Positions 44,943-55,293 of a stretch of 64,000 nucleotides of DNA are shown in pieces (within the stretch, counting starts at the first letter, position 1; every line of letters starts with the position of its first letter). The position numbers were made by a program, and so were the translations under genes. The notes under the pieces were generated by a model. That model had not been told where the DNA came from. It was given only the letters and a program-made list of their open reading frames with translations, and ran no database searches. The DNA comes from Verrucomicrobiaceae bacterium (GTDB lineage Bacteria > Verrucomicrobiota > Verrucomicrobiia > Verrucomicrobiales > Akkermansiaceae): positions 1-64,000 of the forward strand of contig JAIXPW010000150.1 in assembly GCA_027485995.1 (NCBI GenBank), given 5' to 3'.

Positions 44943-45638
44943 TCAGCTCTCTGCTCCGGGTGGCTTGTTCTTCCTCGCCGGGTCGTGTCGGATGTCCCTC
45001 GCCACGTCGAGAAACACGGCGTTCTCTCCGATATTGCTGGCCATGTCCCCCACCCGCTCCAGCGAGCGGACGATGAGGATCAGATGGAGATACTCCTCGC
45101 TGCGGCCGGATTCCTCGATGCGGGAACCAAAGGTCGCCGTGGCATCGCGATGCAGGCGATCGAGCTCCTTGTCGCGGGCATGCAGGGACTCGCCGAGCAC
45201 GGCGTTGCGATCACTGAAGGCGGAAATGGCATCGCGCAGCAGGTGATCGGCCAGCGTGTAGAGCGGCTCCAGCAGGTTCACGTCCGGCAGCACCGGCGAG
45301 GCGCAGAGTTTCCGGGCACGCTTGGAAATGTTCACCGCGTGATCAGAAATGCGCTCGAGGTTCATCGAGATCTTCATCGCCGTCACCACCAGCCGCAGGT
45401 CGCTGGCCACCGGATGGAAACGGACCAGCACGTCCATGCCGAGTTGATCGACCCGGCGCTCCAATTCATCGACCTCGTTGTCATCGGCGATCACCGCGTT
45501 GGCGAGTTCGAGATTCCGATCAAAGAGAGCCTGCATGGCGCGCTCGAGATTGACACGGGCGAGGCCGGCCATGGTGAGCACCTCTCCACGGAGGGTGTTC
45601 ATCGCCTGATCAAAGTCCTTGAGAATGTGATGCTGCAT
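44943..45638 (-). CDS. phoU: phosphate-transport regulator PhoU
   Basis: PhoU links the PstSCAB importer to the PhoR/PhoB sensor system and curbs phosphate uptake when phosphate is plentiful. The 231-residue protein shows both PhoU three-helix repeats, with acidic metal-binding signatures in MKISMNLERISDHAVNISKR and the second copy LILIVRSLERVGDMASNIGE. The start MQHHILKDFDQAMNTL is typical. It follows pstB by 11 bases and is co-transcribed with it. The genes for PstS, PstC, PstA, PhoR and PhoB are not in the window. Confidence 0.95.
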   Translation of the reverse strand: MQHHILKDFDQAMNTLRGEVLTMAGLARVNLERAMQALFDRNLELANAVIADDNEVDELERRVDQLGMDVLVRFHPVASDLRLVVTAMKISMNLERISDHAVNISKRARKLCASPVLPDVNLLEPLYTLADHLLRDAISAFSDRNAVLGESLHARDKELDRLHRDATATFGSRIEESGRSEEYLHLILIVRSLERVGDMASNIGENAVFLDVARDIRHDPARKNKPPGAES

Positions 45639-45649
45639 GGGAGGAGATT

Positions 45650-46462
45650 TCAGCCGAACCGGCCGGTGAGGTAGTCTTCGGTGCGCTTGTTGGCGGGGTT
45701 TTCGAACATTTCCCGGGTTCCGGAATACTCCACAAGTTCGCCGAGATAAAAGAAGGCCGTGCGATCGGAAACGCGGGTGGCCTGCTGCATGTTGTGGGTG
45801 ACGATGACGATGGTGTAGTGCTCCTTGAGTTCGAGGATCAGGTCCTCGACGTAGGCCGAGGCGATGGGATCGAGTGCGGAGCAGGGCTCATCCATCAGGA
45901 TGATTTGCGGGTCCACCGCCATGGTCCGCGCAATGCACAGCCGCTGCTGCTGTCCTCCGGAAAGCCCGGTGGCCATTTCGTGGAGGCGATCCTTCACTTC
46001 GTCCCAAAGGGCGGCACGGCGCAGTGAGCGCTCGACCACCTCGTCGAGCACCGACGCCCGCTTTTCTCCGAGAGTGCGGGGGCCGTAGGCCACATTTTCA
46101 TAAATGCTGCGCGGAAAGGGATTGGACTTCTGGAACACCATGCCGACGTGGCGACGGAGCTGAACAGGGTCGATCGAGCGGTCGGCGATGTTCACGCCAT
46201 CGATGATGATCTCGCCCTTGGTCACACGGGCGTCCGGCACCAGGTCGCACATGCGGTTGAAACAGCGCAGCAGGGTCGTTTTGCCACAACCGGAGGGCCC
46301 GATGAATGCCACGACCTTATTGCTCGGCACATCCAGAGTGATGTCCTTGAGCACCTTGCTGCTTCCGTAGCAGAAATCCAAACTGCGGACCTGGATCGCG
46401 GGCAAACCGGAAACGGTCGGAACGTTGGAAACTGGAGAGGAATCAAGACTGGCGGATGTCAT
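45650..46462 (-). CDS. pstB: phosphate ABC transporter ATP-binding protein PstB
   Basis: ATPase of the high-affinity phosphate importer, about 270 residues. Walker [10 protein letters not shown] is at 55-63, the Q-loop is in [20 protein letters not shown], the signature is LSGGQQQR, Walker B is IILMDEP, and the H-loop is in VTHNMQQA. The end [12 protein letters not shown] is characteristic of PstB. The start at 46462 (MTSASLDSS) is preferred; one ten codons earlier is possible. The permease genes normally upstream are absent: the gene is divergent from a giant phytase-like protein instead. Confidence 0.95.
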   Translation of the reverse strand: MTSASLDSSPVSNVPTVSGLPAIQVRSLDFCYGSSKVLKDITLDVPSNKVVAFIGPSGCGKTTLLRCFNRMCDLVPDARVTKGEIIIDGVNIADRSIDPVQLRRHVGMVFQKSNPFPRSIYENVAYGPRTLGEKRASVLDEVVERSLRRAALWDEVKDRLHEMATGLSGGQQQRLCIARTMAVDPQIILMDEPCSALDPIASAYVEDLILELKEHYTIVIVTHNMQQATRVSDRTAFFYLGELVEYSGTREMFENPANKRTEDYLTGRFG

Positions 46463-46781
46463 TGGAAATCGGGCTGGCGAACAGAGTTTCAACCGCCGGG
46501 TGGGATTGTATTGAGCAAATCGAGAATGTAAACACCACGCCCGGTCGGGATTCGATCAACCATACAAGAACTGCTGACCTCGCCGCCGCTCGCCGCATGT
46601 GACGGTTTCTTCACAGTGCGCTTCACAATCCAGGCAGTCGGAGTCCATTGCCTTCGGGAGCTGGATCCAGCGTCCGAGTCTCAAGGGCGGGAAGTGTCCA
46701 AGCTGTCACATAGTCGGAGTTGGTGATCCGTTTCTCCCACATCAATACCTCAAGGTGTTCAGCGAGCGAAATTGCAACATC
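46463..46781. other. divergent regulatory region pstB / giant phytase-like gene
   Basis: A 319-base spacer shared by two divergent genes linked to phosphate. A GTG-started in-frame extension of the giant gene (from 46599) would cover half of it but lacks a signal peptide. The region holds the candidate tandem repeat at 46610-46628. Confidence 0.5.
46610..46628. promoter_or_regulatory. weak candidate Pho-box-like direct repeat
   Basis: TTCACAG (46610-46616) and TTCACAA (46622-46628) are direct repeats with a 12-base period, close to the ~11-base period of PhoB/PhoP boxes. An overlapping TGTGA...TCACA dyad makes a CRP-like reading equally possible. Placement between two phosphate-linked genes is the main support. 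Confidence 0.25.
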
Positions 46782-49700
46782 ATGAAGCCCCCCTTTCTCG
46801 ATCAAACCCTGACGGAACCAAGAAACCAGATTCGTTCCCGGTCCCGCCTCGCTCGATTTCAACACCACGCCGAAAAGGCGTTTGTGGCGGTCACGGCTTC
46901 CCTTCTCGGATTGATCCCCGTCATGCAGGCCGCTCCTGTACCGTTCTCAGGATCCAGCTACACCCAGGATTTCCAAAGCCTCACTGCCACCAGTCTGGCA
47001 GTCACCACAATCGCAGGCACTACCATGAACGAGGTCTCTGCCCAGAGCGGCGGTGGCTCGGTGAGTGGCTGGTATCTCTATTTCCAAGGCGGCACCGGAA
47101 CTCCTCGATGGGCGCGGGATGCAGGTGGCAGCTCGACCGGTGCGTTCTATGCGATGTTCGATGGACAATCGACGCCAAATCGCGCGCTGGGTGCCCAAGG
47201 GTCAAACGCCGCCGTCTGGTATTTCGGCACCGTTTTGAAGAACACCAGCGGAGCCACGATCAATTCACTTACATTCTCGTATGATCCGGTGATCAGCCGG
47301 AATCCTGCCACGACCGTCAATCCCTGTCCGTTGTCATATCGCGTCGGTGCGGCGAATGTGGCTTCGGGCTCCTCAACCTCGAACGGCACCTTCCATGATT
47401 CGGCTGGCACCTGGATCAGTGGCACGGGCTTCAGCACCCCTTCCACTGGAACCGGCGCACCGAATGCGACGCAGGCCGCGATTTCCCCGATGTTCAGAAT
47501 CGGCGGTGCATCGATCACCCAGACCCTGACTGGCTTGAACTGGGGAAACAATGAGTATCTCTACATCCGCTTCAAGGAAACCGATGACTCTGGTGCGGAT
47601 GCGATGACTGGTGTGGACAACTTCACCGTCTCCGCCACCAGCACCCCAACCATCACCGGTGCAGCAACAGCGAGCGCCTTCACCACGACCTACGGCACAG
47701 CCTCCAGCGCCCAGACTTTTTCAGTCTCCGGCAGCAGCCTGACCGCCAACTTGGTGGCCACCGCTCCCGCAGGATTCGAGGTTTCAAGCGACGGCACCAC
47801 CTTCGGCTCGACGGCCTCCTTCGCCCAGAGCGGCGGCAGTGCGAGCGGCACGCTGTCCATCCGGCTTTCCGGTTCAGCGCCAGTCACTGGCACCTACAAC
47901 TCCCAGAACATCACCCTCACCAGCACCGGAGCGACCACCGTCAACATCGCCACGGCAGCCAGCGGGAACTCGGTCAGCGCCAAGGCCCTCACCGTCACCG
48001 CCAACAACGCCACCAAGCTGTTCGGCGCGACCTTGACCGGCGGCGCAGGTTCGACCGCCTTCGGCAGCTCAGGCCTTGTCGGGTCCGAAACCATTGGTTC
48101 GGTCACCATTTCCTACGGAGCAGGAGCCTCGTCAGGCGACGCAGCCGGAACCTACGTCGGCGCGGTCATCCCCTCGGCGGCAGTTGGAGGATCCTTCACC
48201 TCGTCGAACTACTCGATCACCTATGTGGCTGGTGACCTCACCGTCAGCGCCGCACCGACGATCAGCACGTCAGGAACCCTCTCCGCCGTGAGCACCACCT
48301 ACGGCACGGCCAGTACTTCCCCCACGAGCTTCTTGGTTTCCGGCGGAAATCTCACGGGCGATCTTTCCGTGACGCCTCCAGCAGGGTTCGAGGTTTCCAC
48401 ATCTTCCGGTTCCGGCTACTCAGGCAGCTTGAATCTCACCGCGACTGGCGGCACGGTTTCCTCCACCACGATTTACGTCCGCCTGTCGGCCATCGCTGCG
48501 GCCGCCAGCTACTCCGGAGACATCACCATCTCAGGTGGAGGTGCCACGACCCAAACGGTCGCGACCGCGTCGAGCACGGTCTCCCCGAAGAATCTGACCA
48601 TCACCGGCCTTGCCGGGGTCAATCGCGAGTATGACGCCTCCCTGAATGCAACACTGAGCGGTACTGCGGTTTACGCAGGTCTTGAGAACTCGGAGTCATT
48701 CAGTGTCGCAGGCACTCCAGTCGCCAGCTTCGCCACGAAAACCGTCGGCGCGGCGAAATCCATCACCGTCGTCGGTTATGAGGCACCTTCCGCGAACTAC
48801 ACCGTCACCCAACCGACCGGCCTGACCGCGGATATCACCGCCAAGGCACTCACCGTCACAAGCCCTTCGGTCACGAGCCGCCCCTACAATGGGACGTTGG
48901 CTGCGACCATCACTGGCACCCTCGACGGAGTGATCTCTCCGGACGAAGTCACCCTGGTCGGCACGGGAACGTATGCCGATGCCAATGTGGCCAACGCCAT
49001 CGCCGTCACGTCCACCTCCACCCTCACCGGCGCGGACAGTGCCAACTATTCGCTGAGCCAGCCGACAGGCTTGACCGGAGACATCACCCAGGCCGCGCAG
49101 ACCATCACCTTTGCCGCCCTTCCCGGCAAATCCATCGGTGATGCTCCATTCGCCCTGACCGCCACCGCCAGTTCGGGACTTGCCGTCAGCTACTCGAGCT
49201 CGAACCCATCGGTGGCCACCATCGCGGGAAGCACAGTGACCATCACCGGGGTCGGCACGACCACGATCTCCGCGACTCAAGCGGGCGACACGAACTACAG
49301 CGCCGCCACCCAGGTTGATCGAGTCCTGACGGTCAGTGCCGGACCGACGGTGCTGGCGGTGGGCGATCTTGCGATCATCGGGGTCAACTCCGCGAATCCC
49401 GACAAGTTCGCCGTGGTGCTGCTGAAGGACATCACCGCCAGCACGGTCATCAACTTCACCGACAACGGCTTCGACGGCGCGACCACCGGAAGAACCGGTG
49501 AAGGATTCCTGACCTTCACCGCACCAACCGCCCTGTCCGCTGGAACCGTGCTTTCCTGGAACAATGGCATGACCATCACGGGCACCGGCTGGAGCAGCGG
49601 TGCCCCGACGAATTTCTCGTTCAATTCCTCAGGAGACCAGCTCTTTGCATTCCAAGGGAACACAGCCAACTGGGTATCGCAAACTGGCGTCACCGTCCTC

Positions 49701-52700
49701 TGCGGCATCAACTATGGCGTGGCCCTGACCACGGGCACAGCGGCAGCCGCCACAACCTACCAGCCCAGCGTTTCCATCCTGCCATCAAGCGCGTTCCTGA
49801 ACCTGCCCTCGACCTCCGCCACCAACAACTACTTCGCAAACGGTTCGACGGCGACTAGCTCCGTGACGCTCGCAGACAGCAAGTCGGCCCTGTTCGCGCT
49901 GTTTGAAACCAGCTCGAAATGGTTCACCTCCAACAGCGCGGTGACCTTCCCGACCTACAGCATCAGCTTCAAGACCCCGCAGACGATTTCCTTCGGAACA
50001 CTCGCCGGCAAAACCTTCGGGGATGCGGACTTCGCCCTGGGCGCAACCGCCACCTCCGGTCTGAGCGTTTCCTACGCCAGCTCGAACCCCTCGGTTGCAA
50101 CCATTTCCGGCAACACGGTGCAGATCGTGGGTGCCGGCACGACCACAATCACCGCCTCACAATCGGGCGACGCGACTTATGCCGCCGCCGTTGAGGTCCC
50201 GCAGACGCTCACGGTCGGCAAGGCCAACCAAACCATCACAGGTCTGGCCGCATCGGACAGCAAGACCTATGGCGACAGCACCTACAGCCCAAGTGCATCG
50301 TCCACTTCCGGTCTCTCCGTCACTTATGCCAGTTCCAACACCAGCGTTGCGACCGTTTCAGGAAACATCATCTCGATCGTTGGTGCCGGAACCACCACGA
50401 TCACCGCGTCGCAGGCCGGTGACAGCAATTACAATCCAGCCACCTCGGTCGATCAAAGCCTGACGGTGGTTCCGAAGGCGCTCACCATCACGGCAAGCGA
50501 CGCAATCAAGCCCTTCGGCACGACCTTGACCGGCGGGTCCGGCTCCACCGCCTTCACCAGCTCGGGCCTGGTCGGAGTGGAGACGATTGGTTCGGTCACG
50601 ATCAGCTACGGATCGGGTGCGGCAGCGGGAGACACCCCCGCAACCTACGCCGACACGATCACGGTCTCAGACGCGGTCGGGGGAACATTCACCGCCTCGA
50701 ACTACTCGATCACTTATGAGACGGGAGACATCATCGTCAGCGCCGCTCCCACGATCACTGCGGTGGGCGCCCTTTCAGCCGTCAACACGATCTACGGCAC
50801 CGCCAGTAGTTCCCCGACCAGCTTCTCGGTTTCCGGTGCAAACCTGACGGGGAACCTTTCCGTGGCAGCTCCGACAGGCTTCGAGGTCTCCACCTCCATT
50901 GGCTCCGGCTACTCGACCAGCCTCGCCCTCACGGCGACCAGCGGCACGGTCTCAAGCACCCCGATCTACGTCCGCCTCTCCGCCACGTCGGCGGCGGCCA
51001 CCTACTCTGGAAATGTCACCATTTCCGGCGGAGGTGCCACGTCCCAAACGGTCGCGACCGCGTCGAGCACGGTAGCGCCGAAGGACCTCACCATCACAGG
51101 AGTTTCCGGAGTCAGCCGAGTCTATGATGGGTCCCTTGCAGTCACGCTCACCGGGACCGCATCTTATGTGGGTCTTGAAAACTCCGAGTCATTCAGCGTG
51201 GCAGGCACCCCGGTGGCCAGCTTCGTCACCAAAACGGTTGGAACGGCGAAGGCCTTGACCGTCTCCGGCTACGCGGCCCCTTCAGCCAACTACACGGTCA
51301 CCCAGCCGACAGGCCTCACGGCCGATATCACGGAGAAAGCCCTCACTCTCACCAGTGCCGCCGTCACCAGCCGTCCCTACAATGCCACGTTGAACGCGAC
51401 CGTGACCGGCACCTTGGACGGCATCGTCTCCCCGGATGTGGTCACTTTGGTTGGCACCGGCACGTTCGCCGACGCGAATGTAGGCACCGGCATCGCCGTG
51501 ACTTCCACCTCCACCCTCTCTGGTGCGGACAGTGCCAACTACACGCTGACCCAGCCCACCGGGTTGACTGGAGACATCACGCAAGCCTCGCAGACCATCA
51601 CCTTCGCGGCCCTGCCCACCAAGTCGGTGAATGACTCGCCATTCTCCCTCACCGCCACCGCGAGCTCGGGGCTTGCGGTCAGCTACTCGAGTTCCAACAA
51701 CGCCGTGGCCACCGTCTCCGGAGGTACCGTCAGCATCACGGGTGTCGGCACCACGACAATCACTGCCTCTCAGACGGGCAACTCAAACTACAGCGCTGCC
51801 ACCCCGGTGGATCAGATCCTCACCGTCACGCCCGCTGCGACGACACTCGCCGCCGGCGACATCGCGGTGATTGGTTACAACACCTCCGGAACTCCTGACA
51901 ACTTCGCGATCCTCGTCCTCAAGGACCTGACTGCCGGAACCGTTTTCTATGTGAACGACAACGAAATTGCCGCTGCAGGAGGAACGACCTTCACCGATCT
52001 CGGCGAGGGCGAGGCCTCCTTCACGGTGAAAAGCGGTCAGACCATCCCCAAGGGCACGGTCATCATCCTTCCCTGGGGGGCTGCCGCCGTCTCGACCTCC
52101 ACTTATGACTGGAGCACCACAACCGGATTCGGCCTCGGCAACAACAACGAGGAGATCCAGATCTACACCGCCAGCGCGATCACTTCCACGACGCCCACCG
52201 CCTTCATCTACAGCGCGAAGATCGGCACCAGCTCCAGCGCCCGCCCTTCCGGACTCACCGCTGGAACGACCTTCATCAGCCCCACCGGTTCAGCCTCACG
52301 CTACAAGACCAGCGGCGCGACTTACACCGGAACCGAATCGCAACTGCTGACCGCCATCGGCAACACTGCGACCAACTGGGAAGCTGTCGCTCCCGGAGCC
52401 GCAGGAGACTGGACCTTCAGCATTGGCGGATCCGCCCCTGTCACGATTGTCATCAACGACGTCTCCGTCACTGAAGGAAACAGCGGCACCACCACCCTGA
52501 ACTTCACCGTCACCCGCAGTGACAACACCACCGGCTTCACGGTGGACTATGCCACAGCGGACGGAACCGCCACCCAGCCCGGCGACTACACCGCGGCTTC
52601 CGGAACGCTGACCTTCACCGCCGGTGGAGCCCTCACCCAACCGGTCTCCGTCACCGTGCTGGGCGACACCACCTTCGAGTCGGATGAAACCGTCCTCATC

Positions 52701-54767
52701 AACCTCTCGAACGTCGTCAATAGCGTCGGCACAACCACGATTTCCGACACTCAAGGCATCGGCACCATCCTCAATGACGAGCCCGTGGTGACCACGCCCC
52801 TCGCCTCTGGAAACCGCGACGTCCTTGTTCCAAACACCGACACCTGGCCCGCATCCGGCATCACGGTAAATGGCACGCAGTTCGTGAATCTCGGACTTCA
52901 GGGGGTCGGACGCATCCCTGCCAATGCCATCGATCCCGCCACCGGAGAATCCCTCGGCTCGATCTCCGACCTCCAGGTCAGCGGCTTCACCAAGAACCTC
53001 GACGGCACCTACAGCGGCACCTTCAACATGTTGCCCGACCGCGGCTACAACAGCGGCGCGATCTACTCGAACTACGCGGCCCGCATCAATGCGTTCAGCT
53101 TCACCTTCACGCCCTACACCTCCGCCACTCCAACGACCGAGCAGAACCAGGTGGCCATGACCTTCACCGGTTCCACCCGCTTCACCTATGATCACGATGG
53201 CAACTCCGGCACCGCGCCGGTCTTCACCACCGGGCTTCTGGCCGACGGCAGCACCTCGCTCTTCGGCACATCCGTTCCGATCGCCTCCGGAAACAGCACC
53301 CAGAGCGACGGCACGGTGAGCAACCGACTCACCCTCGATTCAGAAGGCCTCGCCCTGGACAACCGCAGCGGCAAGACCGGCAGTGGCTGGATCGGCGATG
53401 AATACGGTGGCTACATCTACCACTTCAACGCCACCAAGCAGATCGACGCCCAGCTTCAGATCCCCGCCGCCCTCGTGCCCCACTCGCCCACCGGCACGAT
53501 CAACTTCCAGGCCGATCCGCCGACGAACGGCCGCCGCATCAATCAGGGCATGGAAGGCCTCGCCCAGAGCCCTGACGGCACCAAGCTCTTCGGACTGCTT
53601 CAGAGCGCCACCCTCCAGGACTCCGGTTCAGGAAACCAGGGCCGGTCGAACACCCGACTGCTCGTCTATGATGTCAGCTCGAATGACGCTCCCAGCGATC
53701 CAGTCGCCCAGTATCTGATCCAGCTCCCACGGGTCGATGACACCGGCTCCACCACCAATGGCAGCACTGTCAACCGCAACGCCGCCCAGAGCGCGATCCT
53801 GGCCTTGAACGATCATCAGCTCCTCATCCTCTCCCGCGATGGCAATGGCCGTGGCGCGGCCGGTGCTCCGGTCTTCAAGTCGATCCTTCTGGCGGACCTC
53901 TCCAACGCCACCAACATCGATGGTCTCTATGATGCCGAAGGAAACGCCGTCGCGCCGGGTGGAGTGCTGTCCCCGTCCGTCACCCCGATTTCCTGGACCG
54001 AGGCCCTTAACCTCCTTGGAAAGCTCGACCTCAACATCGCGGAAGTCGCCAAGTTCGGCCTCAACCTCAACACCGCACCGGGAGACATCAACACAATCTG
54101 CGAAAAGTGGGAGGCTCTCAGCCTGGTGTCCTGTGGCGACGCTGCCAATCCGAACGATTACTTCCTCTTCGTCGGGAATGACAACGACTTCCTGAGCGCC
54201 ACCGGCAAATACATGGACGCCTCGGGCACCATTCAAAGCTACAATGCCGGTCTTGAAAATGACACCATGGTGCTCGCCTATCGCGTCCGCATCGTGCAGC
54301 CCCAGACACCGGTGAACACCTGGCGCCTCGCCGAGTTCGGCACCACCAGCACCGCTGGAAATCTTGCGGACAATGCGGACTATGACAACGACGGCGTCCA
54401 GAACCTCGTCGAGTATGCCCTCGGAACCGACCCGACCGTCGGCACCGCAGCCAACGGACCGTCGGCCGCTCCCTCCGCGCTCATTGGCGATGCAGACTCC
54501 CTCCTGACTGACCGGCTTGCCCTGAGCTTCAGCCTTCAGAATCCGAATCCAACCGACATCACCTACACCGTTCAGGCCACCGATGACCTCGGCAACTGGA
54601 CATCAGTCGCCTCGAAAACCGGATCGGGAGCATGGACCTGGCTCGGTGGTGGCACCAGCCGCATCGTCACCAGCGGCATCGGCCCGGTCAGCGTGAAGAT
54701 CGGCGACGTGGTTCCCACCAGCGGCAATCCCAAGCGCATGATGCGCCTGAAGGTCGCCAATCCCTGA
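46782..54767 (+). CDS. giant secreted multidomain protein with Calx-beta and phytase-like domains
   Basis: About 2661 residues. The start MKPPFLDQTLTEPRNQIRSR gives a long basic leader and a hydrophobic core (VAVTASLLGLIPVMQA), a plausible signal peptide. Then come: an N-terminal beta-sandwich (to ~47640); MBG/YDG, Ig-like and Big2 modules (47650-49345); a lamin-tail-like module; more Big2 modules; a second full set (50478-52440); a Calx-beta domain (VTEGNSGTTTLNFTVTR); an esterase-like phytase domain (52800-54290; NMLPDRGYNSGAIYSNYAAR, GWIGDEYGGYIYHFN, GMEGLAQSPDGTKLFGLLQS); and a DYDNDGVQNLVEYALGTDP stretch with a beta-rich end. It probably acts at the surface on organic phosphate. pstB-phoU lie divergently upstream. 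Confidence 0.85.
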   Translation: MKPPFLDQTLTEPRNQIRSRSRLARFQHHAEKAFVAVTASLLGLIPVMQAAPVPFSGSSYTQDFQSLTATSLAVTTIAGTTMNEVSAQSGGGSVSGWYLYFQGGTGTPRWARDAGGSSTGAFYAMFDGQSTPNRALGAQGSNAAVWYFGTVLKNTSGATINSLTFSYDPVISRNPATTVNPCPLSYRVGAANVASGSSTSNGTFHDSAGTWISGTGFSTPSTGTGAPNATQAAISPMFRIGGASITQTLTGLNWGNNEYLYIRFKETDDSGADAMTGVDNFTVSATSTPTITGAATASAFTTTYGTASSAQTFSVSGSSLTANLVATAPAGFEVSSDGTTFGSTASFAQSGGSASGTLSIRLSGSAPVTGTYNSQNITLTSTGATTVNIATAASGNSVSAKALTVTANNATKLFGATLTGGAGSTAFGSSGLVGSETIGSVTISYGAGASSGDAAGTYVGAVIPSAAVGGSFTSSNYSITYVAGDLTVSAAPTISTSGTLSAVSTTYGTASTSPTSFLVSGGNLTGDLSVTPPAGFEVSTSSGSGYSGSLNLTATGGTVSSTTIYVRLSAIAAAASYSGDITISGGGATTQTVATASSTVSPKNLTITGLAGVNREYDASLNATLSGTAVYAGLENSESFSVAGTPVASFATKTVGAAKSITVVGYEAPSANYTVTQPTGLTADITAKALTVTSPSVTSRPYNGTLAATITGTLDGVISPDEVTLVGTGTYADANVANAIAVTSTSTLTGADSANYSLSQPTGLTGDITQAAQTITFAALPGKSIGDAPFALTATASSGLAVSYSSSNPSVATIAGSTVTITGVGTTTISATQAGDTNYSAATQVDRVLTVSAGPTVLAVGDLAIIGVNSANPDKFAVVLLKDITASTVINFTDNGFDGATTGRTGEGFLTFTAPTALSAGTVLSWNNGMTITGTGWSSGAPTNFSFNSSGDQLFAFQGNTANWVSQTGVTVLCGINYGVALTTGTAAAATTYQPSVSILPSSAFLNLPSTSATNNYFANGSTATSSVTLADSKSALFALFETSSKWFTSNSAVTFPTYSISFKTPQTISFGTLAGKTFGDADFALGATATSGLSVSYASSNPSVATISGNTVQIVGAGTTTITASQSGDATYAAAVEVPQTLTVGKANQTITGLAASDSKTYGDSTYSPSASSTSGLSVTYASSNTSVATVSGNIISIVGAGTTTITASQAGDSNYNPATSVDQSLTVVPKALTITASDAIKPFGTTLTGGSGSTAFTSSGLVGVETIGSVTISYGSGAAAGDTPATYADTITVSDAVGGTFTASNYSITYETGDIIVSAAPTITAVGALSAVNTIYGTASSSPTSFSVSGANLTGNLSVAAPTGFEVSTSIGSGYSTSLALTATSGTVSSTPIYVRLSATSAAATYSGNVTISGGGATSQTVATASSTVAPKDLTITGVSGVSRVYDGSLAVTLTGTASYVGLENSESFSVAGTPVASFVTKTVGTAKALTVSGYAAPSANYTVTQPTGLTADITEKALTLTSAAVTSRPYNATLNATVTGTLDGIVSPDVVTLVGTGTFADANVGTGIAVTSTSTLSGADSANYTLTQPTGLTGDITQASQTITFAALPTKSVNDSPFSLTATASSGLAVSYSSSNNAVATVSGGTVSITGVGTTTITASQTGNSNYSAATPVDQILTVTPAATTLAAGDIAVIGYNTSGTPDNFAILVLKDLTAGTVFYVNDNEIAAAGGTTFTDLGEGEASFTVKSGQTIPKGTVIILPWGAAAVSTSTYDWSTTTGFGLGNNNEEIQIYTASAITSTTPTAFIYSAKIGTSSSARPSGLTAGTTFISPTGSASRYKTSGATYTGTESQLLTAIGNTATNWEAVAPGAAGDWTFSIGGSAPVTIVINDVSVTEGNSGTTTLNFTVTRSDNTTGFTVDYATADGTATQPGDYTAASGTLTFTAGGALTQPVSVTVLGDTTFESDETVLINLSNVVNSVGTTTISDTQGIGTILNDEPVVTTPLASGNRDVLVPNTDTWPASGITVNGTQFVNLGLQGVGRIPANAIDPATGESLGSISDLQVSGFTKNLDGTYSGTFNMLPDRGYNSGAIYSNYAARINAFSFTFTPYTSATPTTEQNQVAMTFTGSTRFTYDHDGNSGTAPVFTTGLLADGSTSLFGTSVPIASGNSTQSDGTVSNRLTLDSEGLALDNRSGKTGSGWIGDEYGGYIYHFNATKQIDAQLQIPAALVPHSPTGTINFQADPPTNGRRINQGMEGLAQSPDGTKLFGLLQSATLQDSGSGNQGRSNTRLLVYDVSSNDAPSDPVAQYLIQLPRVDDTGSTTNGSTVNRNAAQSAILALNDHQLLILSRDGNGRGAAGAPVFKSILLADLSNATNIDGLYDAEGNAVAPGGVLSPSVTPISWTEALNLLGKLDLNIAEVAKFGLNLNTAPGDINTICEKWEALSLVSCGDAANPNDYFLFVGNDNDFLSATGKYMDASGTIQSYNAGLENDTMVLAYRVRIVQPQTPVNTWRLAEFGTTSTAGNLADNADYDNDGVQNLVEYALGTDPTVGTAANGPSAAPSALIGDADSLLTDRLALSFSLQNPNPTDITYTVQATDDLGNWTSVASKTGSGAWTWLGGGTSRIVTSGIGPVSVKIGDVVPTSGNPKRMMRLKVANP

Positions 54768-54864
54768 GGTCCCTCCATCTGATACCCGCGGTCACCTCCG
54801 TCCGCGGGTATTCCGATGAAACCGATGGTTGTCCCCTTCTCGCACTCCAGCCAGCGGCGCTTGG

Positions 54865-55293
54865 TTACCCCTGTCTCTCCCAACGGAACTTCCGATCGGC
54901 CTCGGAAATCGGCACGTCGTTGATGCTGGCGTAGCGCTTCGCCATATAGCCGTTTTCGTCGAACTCCCAGTTCTCGTTGCCATGACTCCGCCACCACTGG
55001 CCTGAGGCGTCGTGCCATTCATATTCGAAGCGCACGGCAATGCGGTTTCCAGTGAACGCCCACAGGGTCTTCTTCAACCGGTAATCCTGTTCTTTCGCCC
55101 ACTTCGCGGTCAGGAAATCCACCACTGCCGCGCGCCCGTTGAGGAAGACATCCCGGTTGCGCCACTCGGTGTCGTCGGTGTAGGCCATCGACACGCGCTC
55201 GGGGTCCCGGCTGTTCCATGCGTCTTCAGCAGCCTGGACCTTTCTGATGGCGGTTTCCTCACTGAACGGCGGCAAGGGTGGGCGGGGATTCAT
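54865..55293 (-). CDS. DUF1348 / NTF2-like (SnoaL-fold) protein
   Basis: A 142-residue cone-shaped NTF2-like fold protein of the DUF1348 group: [69 protein letters not shown]. Function in this family is unknown, with a role as a small enzyme or ligand binder proposed. The start overlaps the stop of the flavin-binding gene by four bases, so they are translationally coupled, third in the operon read from the divergent LysR gene. Confidence 0.88.
   Translation of the reverse strand: MNPRPPLPPFSEETAIRKVQAAEDAWNSRDPERVSMAYTDDTEWRNRDVFLNGRAAVVDFLTAKWAKEQDYRLKKTLWAFTGNRIAVRFEYEWHDASGQWWRSHGNENWEFDENGYMAKRYASINDVPISEADRKFRWERQG

Noticed and set aside
46600-46627. CRP-type site (TGTGA...TCACA) upstream of the giant gene
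   Set aside because: The spacing is eight bases instead of six and no CRP-like regulator is in view; recorded only as an ambiguity of the TTCACA repeats.
46599-46781. GTG start at 46599 for the giant protein
   Set aside because: It would place 61 residues with several Cys before the signal-peptide-like leader; the ATG at 46782 gives a more normal exported N-terminus.
52296-53195. Minus-strand open frame of about 300 codons in the giant gene
   Set aside because: Shadow frame over Calx-beta and phytase-like coding sequence.
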